NCBI GenBank assembly: GCA_023389095.1
Contig: JAEWFB010000151.1
Coordinates: forward strand, 1-17,894
Direction: 5' to 3'
DNA length: 17,894 nucleotides
Source of the DNA: Actinomycetes bacterium
GTDB lineage: Bacteria > Actinomycetota > Actinomycetes > Actinomycetales > Dermatophilaceae
The position numbers were made by a program, and so were the translations under genes. A model generated the notes under the pieces. That model was not told the origin of the DNA, ran no database searches, and was given only the letters and a program-made list of their open reading frames with translations. The stretch's first letter is position 1. Every line of letters begins with the position of its first letter. This document shows positions 14,079 through 17,894 of the stretch, one piece after another.

Positions 14079-14098
14079 GACCGCGCCCGAACGCGGTC
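14079..14098 (-). terminator. Probable Sir2 gene terminator
   Basis: GACCGCG (14079-14085) and CGCGGTC (14092-14098) form a 7-bp stem with a 6-base loop. On the minus strand the stem begins inside the Sir2 stop codon, and is followed by CCCGGTTTC, a weak T-run. It separates the Sir2 gene from the lipoprotein gene on the same strand. Confidence 0.5.
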
Positions 14099-15125
14099 AG
14101 TGACCCAGGGCAGACCGCAGACGCGGCAGCGTGTCGCCGAGCGGGGCGTGCAACCGGATCGTCGCCTCGGCGTCGCCCCGGGTCGCCGACCGGGTCACGA
14201 TGGCGACGGGCACCCCGCGCTGGTGCGCGCGCCGGACGAACCGGTAGCCGCTCATCACCGCGAGCGACGAGCCCAGCACGAGCACCGCCCCCGCCGACTC
14301 GACGAGGCTGAAGCACCTCTCCACCAGCGGCTTGGGCACCGACTCGCCGAAGAAGACGACGTCGGGCTTGACGGTGTCGTGGTCGCAGACCAGGCAACGC
14401 GGGGCGTGGAAGGAGGCGACCAGCTCGTCGGCGAGCACGATGTCGCCGTCGGGCCGCACCTGCTCCCCCCACTGCGACCCCACCGCGGCCGCAGCCGCCG
14501 AGAAGCGGTCCATGAAGCCCGGGTTCGCCTCGGTCATCCGCTCGTGCAGGCCGAGGCGCGAGGTCACCTCGCCGCACGTCAGGCACACGGCGCGGTCGAG
14601 CGAACCGTGCAGCTCGACGACGTCACGCGCGCCCGCGGCCTGGTGCAGGCCGTCGACGTTCTGGGTGATGACCGGCCCGACGTAGCCGGCATGCTGCAGC
14701 TCGGCGACGACGCGGTGGCCCTCGTTCGGCGACGCGGCGTTGAACCGCTGCCAGCCGATGTAGCTGCGCGCCCAGTACCGGCGCCGCGCGCCGCTCGAGC
14801 CGGCGAACTCCCCATAGGTCATCGGCTCGACGCGCCGGGTGCCGTCGGGGCCGCGGTAGTCGGGGATGCCGCTGTCGGTCGACAGGCCGGCCCCGCTGAG
14901 CACGGCGACGTCGCCGGCGCTGACGAGGTCGACGAGGTCGTCGAACGTGCCGAGGTCGCTGACCTCGAGCGGCAGGCGCCGCGAGGTGGCCAGACGCGTC
15001 AGCACCCCGCCGTCGCGAGGGGGCCCCGAATCCTGGGACGAGTCCTGGGGCGCGTGCACCGGGCCAGCGTACGCGGGCGCCTCCGACGTCCCATGCCCAC
15101 CGCGCTGTCGATCGCTACTTTCCAT
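14097..15125 (-). CDS. Sir2-family NAD-dependent protein deacylase (SIRT4-like)
   Basis: Sirtuins remove acyl groups from lysines using NAD+. The 342-residue protein has every core motif: GAGLSTDSGIPDYRG (78-92) and TQNVDGLH (154-161) for NAD binding, the catalytic histidine H173 (ELHGS), zinc cysteines C181/C184 and C244/C247, VVFFGE and GSSL. The roughly 60 residues between the two cysteine pairs are long, as in the SIRT4-like (class II) branch. Sirtuins of this branch act on varied acyl groups, so the substrate is open. The start is uncertain. ATG 15125 has no ribosome binding site but lies 11 bases after a TATCAT -10-like sequence; GTG 15059 would shorten the poorly conserved N-terminus by 22 residues. 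The gene diverges from a LysR regulator, and its ATG sits inside that regulator's candidate operator. Confidence 0.93.
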   Translation of the reverse strand: MESSDRQRGGHGTSEAPAYAGPVHAPQDSSQDSGPPRDGGVLTRLATSRRLPLEVSDLGTFDDLVDLVSAGDVAVLSGAGLSTDSGIPDYRGPDGTRRVEPMTYGEFAGSSGARRRYWARSYIGWQRFNAASPNEGHRVVAELQHAGYVGPVITQNVDGLHQAAGARDVVELHGSLDRAVCLTCGEVTSRLGLHERMTEANPGFMDRFSAAAAAVGSQWGEQVRPDGDIVLADELVASFHAPRCLVCDHDTVKPDVVFFGESVPKPLVERCFSLVESAGAVLVLGSSLAVMSGYRFVRRAHQRGVPVAIVTRSATRGDAEATIRLHAPLGDTLPRLRSALGH

Positions 15126-15138
15126 AATCGTCGGTTAT
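15124..15138. promoter_or_regulatory. Candidate LysR operator between sir2 and lysR
   Basis: ATAATC-GTC-GGTTAT is an inverted repeat with five of six pairs matched and contains the LysR signature T-N11-A (T15125, A15137). It is AT-rich in a GC-rich region and lies ten bases upstream of the lysR start. It overlaps the ATG of the Sir2 gene, so binding could affect both genes. Confidence 0.6.
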
Positions 15139-15148
15139 GATACGCCCA
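15136..15148 (+). promoter_or_regulatory. -10 element of an apparently leaderless lysR transcript
   Basis: TATGAT (15136-15141) is followed by six bases and then the ATG of lysR. A normal start point seven bases after the -10 falls on the A of ATG, so the mRNA would have no leader. This agrees with the absence of a ribosome binding site. No clear -35 is seen. Confidence 0.55.
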
Positions 15149-16098
15149 TGATCGATGCTGCGGGACTGCGGGTCATGAAGGCCATCGCCGACGAGGGGAG
15201 CTTCACGAGCGCCGCCAACGCGCTCGGCTTCACCCAGCCGGCCATCTCCCAGATGGTGCGCCGCCTCGAGCAGCGCACCGGCACCGTCCTCGTCGAGCGC
15301 TACGGCCGCCAAGTCCGCCTCACCGAGGCCGGGCAGGTGCTGGCCCGTCACGCGGTCGGCGTCCTGGCCGCCCTCGACGCCGCCGAGGAGGAGATCACCG
15401 CCATCGCGGGCCTGCGGGCCGGACGCGTCCGCCTCCAGGCCTTCCCCAGCTCGTCGGCGACGCTCGTGCCCAAGACCCTTGCCATCCTCAAGGCCAAGCA
15501 CCCCGACATCACCGTGACCTTCAGCGAGGCCGAGCCGCCCGAGTCGCTCGCAGCCCTGCGCAACGGCGACTGCGACGTCGCGGTGGCCTTCGCCTACGAG
15601 GGCGCCGACCTCGGCGAGCTCGAGGAGGACCTGTCCCTGCTCGTGACGCGGCGCCTCATGGACGACGAGGTCCGGCTCGTCGTGCCCGGCGGCCACGCCC
15701 ACGCGGGCGACGCGTCGGCCACCCTGACCGACTTCTCCGACGACGACTGGATCGCCGGCTGTCCACGCTGTCGCGGCCACCTGCTCTCCCTCGCCGACCA
15801 CGCGGGGTTCCGGCCCAACGTCGCCTTCGAGACCGAGGACTACGTCGCCCAGCTCGGCCTCGTCACCGCCGGCCTCGGCGTGGCCCTCGTGCCCGACCTC
15901 ATCCTCAACGCGGCCAAGCACGACGAGGTCGCGACCCTGCCCCTCTCCCCCGCCTCGCGCCGCCAGATCCTCGCCGTCACGACGCCCGACCTCCAGCGGG
16001 TGCCCGCGGTCGCGGCCGCCCTCGACGCGCTCTGCGAGGCGGCGGGCGCCGACCCGAGCCTCTCGACCGCCGAGCTCGTGGGCGCCGCGCGCAGCTGA
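15148..16098 (+). CDS. LysR-family transcriptional regulator
   Basis: The 316-residue protein has the LysR winged helix at about residues 4-62 (LRVMKAIADEGSFTSAANALGFTQPAISQMVRRLEQ, then VLVERYGRQVRLTEAG), a linker helix, and a two-lobed periplasmic-binding-protein-like effector domain from about 90 to the end. The effector-domain hinge region reads YVAQLGLVTAGLGVALVPDLIL, typical of the family. The effector is unknown; a CPRC pair in WIAGCPRCRGHL is slightly unusual and might respond to thiol state, but that is a guess. ATG 15148 is chosen because the helix-turn-helix begins right after it and because it sits where a leaderless transcript would start. LysR proteins usually control a divergent gene and themselves; here that is the Sir2 gene. 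The gamma-glutamyltransferase gene 77 bases downstream is another possible target. Confidence 0.92.
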   Translation: MIDAAGLRVMKAIADEGSFTSAANALGFTQPAISQMVRRLEQRTGTVLVERYGRQVRLTEAGQVLARHAVGVLAALDAAEEEITAIAGLRAGRVRLQAFPSSSATLVPKTLAILKAKHPDITVTFSEAEPPESLAALRNGDCDVAVAFAYEGADLGELEEDLSLLVTRRLMDDEVRLVVPGGHAHAGDASATLTDFSDDDWIAGCPRCRGHLLSLADHAGFRPNVAFETEDYVAQLGLVTAGLGVALVPDLILNAAKHDEVATLPLSPASRRQILAVTTPDLQRVPAVAAALDALCEAAGADPSLSTAELVGAARS

Positions 16099-16175
16099 CG
16101 CGTAGCCTGACGGCCGCCCGGCGGCGCCGCACCCGGTGCACCGTCACCCCGCGCGGCGGCCCGATCGTCGGCACA

Positions 16176-17708
16176 ATGGGCGTCATGACCCGGGTCGCGC
16201 TCGCCGCCACGGGACCCGCCGCGCTCCACGCCGGTCTCGAGGTCGCCGCCGAGGGTGGCACCGCCGTCGACGCGGCCCTCGCGGCAGCGCTCGCCGCCAT
16301 GAGCACCGAGCCCGGCATCGTCAGCCTCATGGGCGGCGCGTACGTCAACGTGTGGCCGGCCGGCGAGGACCCGGTCGTCGTCGACGGGAACGTCGAGATG
16401 CCCGGACGTGGGCTCGAGGCGTCCGCCTTCGGACGCGGCATCCGCACCGTCCGCACCGACTACGGCGGCGGCGTGACGATCGGCGCCGGGCACGGCTCGG
16501 TGGCCAACTCCGGCGCGGTCCCGGCCCTCGCCCTCGCGAGCGAACGGTGGGGCGTCGTGCCGTGGCGCCGGCTCGTCGAGCCCTCGGTCCACTCGTGCCG
16601 GCACGGCTACCGCATCGGGGCCTCCGCCGCCCTCTACCTCGGGCTCGTCCGCGACACCCTCTTCGGCGCGGACGCCGAGGCCCACGCCCTCGTCACCGGC
16701 GCCGACGGCGGGACGCTCCAGCCGGGCGAGACCTCGACGAACCCCGATCTCGCCGAGATCCTCGAGCTCCTGGCGGCCCAAGGTCCCTCGCTGTTGACGA
16801 CCGGGGCGGTCGGGCGGGTCCTCGTCGAGGAGATGGCCGCCAACGGCGGACTCGTCACCGAGGCCGACCTCATCGCCTACGCGCCCGTCGCGCGCCGCCC
16901 GACGATGCGACGCGTCGGGGACTGGAGCGTGGCCCTCAACCCGCCACCGTCGGTCGGGGGCCCCATGCTCGCCGTCATGCTCGGCGAGCTCGCGCGCCAC
17001 GAGGCGTGGACCTGGCGCGAGGTCATCGAGATCCAGCGTCGGGTGCTCGCCTACCGCGTCAGCGTCCACGACCACTCGCCCGACCTCGACGCGGCCGGCC
17101 ACGCGCTGCTCGCGGCCGTCGAACGCCACGGGCTGCCGGGCCTGCCCACGTCCGCCTCCACCGCACACGTCTCGGCCGTCGACGAGCTCGGGAACGCCTG
17201 CGCCGTCACGATGTCCGCCGGGTACGGGGCCGGGATGGTCGTGCCCGGGACCGGCATCCTGCTCAACAACGCGCTCGGCGAGCCCGAGCTCAACCGGCTC
17301 GGTGTGCACGCCGTCGCGCCGGGCACGAGGCTGGCCTCGAACATGGCGCCGACGACGGCCCGCGGGACGACGGGGGGCGCCCTCGCCGCGGGCTCCCCCG
17401 GCGCGGACCGGATCACCACGGCCCTGATGCAGGTGCTCGGCCAGGCATTGCTGCACCACGAGCCGCTCCAGTCCGCCATCGACGAGCCGCGCCTGCACGT
17501 CCGCTTCACCGACGACGGCACCCCACGCGTCGAGTACGAGCCGTCCGCGGCCATCGCCGCCGCGGCCCGTGAGTCGGGGCTGGCGTCCCACGCCTACCCC
17601 GGACTGCACATGTACTTCGGCGGTGTCGGCGCGGCCCTGCTCGGTCCCGACGGGCTCGTCGCCGCCGGCGACGCGCGCCGGGAAGCCGCCGTCGGGGTAT
17701 CTCCTTGA
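16176..17708 (+). CDS. Gamma-glutamyltransferase-family Ntn hydrolase with atypical pocket
   Basis: The 510-residue precursor should cut itself before a catalytic threonine into large and small subunits. T329 in STAHVSAVDELGN matches the conserved TTHxSVxD site, followed by GILLNN (360-365) and the GSPG turn (406-409). The large-subunit start (GLEVAAEGGTAVDAALAAALA) is typical. Family enzymes transfer or hydrolyse gamma-glutamyl groups, for example of glutathione or mycothiol-related compounds. Unusually, the arginine of the classical D(F/Y)RExAP segment is missing (DGNVEMPG, 70-77), and the TLN...FGTG loop is shortened and changed (MSAGYGAG), so another substrate is possible. No signal peptide is seen, suggesting a cytoplasmic enzyme. 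ATG 16176 or 16185 could be the start. Neither has a ribosome binding site, and CACAAT before 16185 could serve a leaderless mRNA. Confidence 0.88.
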   Translation: MGVMTRVALAATGPAALHAGLEVAAEGGTAVDAALAAALAAMSTEPGIVSLMGGAYVNVWPAGEDPVVVDGNVEMPGRGLEASAFGRGIRTVRTDYGGGVTIGAGHGSVANSGAVPALALASERWGVVPWRRLVEPSVHSCRHGYRIGASAALYLGLVRDTLFGADAEAHALVTGADGGTLQPGETSTNPDLAEILELLAAQGPSLLTTGAVGRVLVEEMAANGGLVTEADLIAYAPVARRPTMRRVGDWSVALNPPPSVGGPMLAVMLGELARHEAWTWREVIEIQRRVLAYRVSVHDHSPDLDAAGHALLAAVERHGLPGLPTSASTAHVSAVDELGNACAVTMSAGYGAGMVVPGTGILLNNALGEPELNRLGVHAVAPGTRLASNMAPTTARGTTGGALAAGSPGADRITTALMQVLGQALLHHEPLQSAIDEPRLHVRFTDDGTPRVEYEPSAAIAAAARESGLASHAYPGLHMYFGGVGAALLGPDGLVAAGDARREAAVGVSP

Positions 17709-17823
17709 GGCGGGTCCCATCCGGACAGCCACCGGCACCGAACCGCACCCGACACCCGTGAACGCGACCGGACGACCGCCCGACCGGGGCGTCCCGGGCC
17801 GCCCGGACGAGAGGCCGCCACCC

Positions 17824-17894
17824 ATGACGACGACCCACGACCGCCCCACCGCGACCCAGTCGGCCACGAGCGCGCCGACCGGCCCCAGTGGCTC
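17824..17894 (+). CDS. Start of a gene running off the window (unknown)
   Basis: ATG 17824 has GAGAGG about nine bases upstream and opens a frame to the window edge (23 codons: MTTTHDRPTATQS...). The Thr/Ser/Pro-rich beginning looks like a disordered N-terminus and gives no clue to function. The 115 bases between it and the gamma-glutamyltransferase stop show no other feature. It may be an independent gene on the same strand. Confidence 0.45.
   Translation, partial: MTTTHDRPTATQSATSAPTGPSG

Noticed and set aside
13906..14586. Longer N-termini for the lipoprotein (for example an ATG at 13989 or a start near 14586)
   Set aside because: They would bury the lipobox signal peptide behind extra residues, and the longest overlaps the Sir2 gene in another frame; GTG 13923 has a ribosome binding site.
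15840..17867. A 675-residue open frame on the minus strand opposite the gamma-glutamyltransferase
   Set aside because: The plus-strand gene has clear family motifs throughout; the antisense translation is Gly/Arg/Val/Asp repetitive with no recognisable domain.
1..17894. CRISPR arrays, tRNA/rRNA genes, insertion sequences, integrase or attachment sites
   Set aside because: Nothing with regular spaced repeats, cloverleaf folds, transposase motifs or flanking target duplications was seen on reading both strands by eye.

Overview
The window is a GC-rich (roughly 70% by eye) chromosomal segment with mostly GTG/ATG starts, NNC/NNG codon use and AGGAGG-type ribosome binding sites. Gene content (nrdR-nrdJ class II ribonucleotide reductase, lexA divergent from a LysM cell-division gene, CGAAC-N4-GTTCG SOS boxes, a probable DUF6318 lipoprotein, a DUF1023-type hydrolase) points to an actinomycete. 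My guess is order Micrococcales near Intrasporangiaceae; that placement is inference.

Layout. 1-412: a small minus-strand gene or gene remnant and a 17-bp hairpin. 413-3967 (minus): nrdR followed by nrdJ, the dNTP-synthesis unit, with a candidate pair of NrdR boxes upstream at 4142-4185. 3968-4374: gene-free, with tandem palindromes behind the next gene. 4375-6257 (minus): an ArsR-type regulator translationally coupled to an MFS exporter. Divergent from it at 6395-7639 (plus) is a soluble GAF histidine kinase, with a palindromic operator candidate between them. 7659-9736 (minus): a small WXG100-like helical protein coupled to a large alpha/beta hydrolase. 10007-11355: the SOS node, with a membrane-anchored LysM protein (minus) and lexA (plus) diverging from a region holding three good SOS boxes. 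11477-12382 (plus): a multi-span membrane protein of unknown function. 12398-13923 (minus): a lipoprotein gene overlapping by ATGA a secreted PKD-domain protein gene, in a patch of visibly lower GC. 14097-15125 (minus): a Sir2 deacylase diverging from a LysR regulator (15148-16098, plus), whose transcript looks leaderless. 16176-17708 (plus): a gamma-glutamyltransferase-family protein with altered glutamate-pocket residues. 17824 to the end: the start of a further gene.

Most genes are ordinary housekeeping or regulatory genes. No CRISPR array, tRNA, rRNA, insertion sequence or phage module was seen. The most interesting signals are regulatory: the compact SOS region, a start codon buried in a perfect hairpin between arsR and the MFS gene, the overlapping Sir2/LysR start region, and paired NrdR boxes. 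Two coupled pairs of unknown function (the WXG-like/hydrolase pair and the lipoprotein/PKD pair) are the best candidates for undescribed biology.
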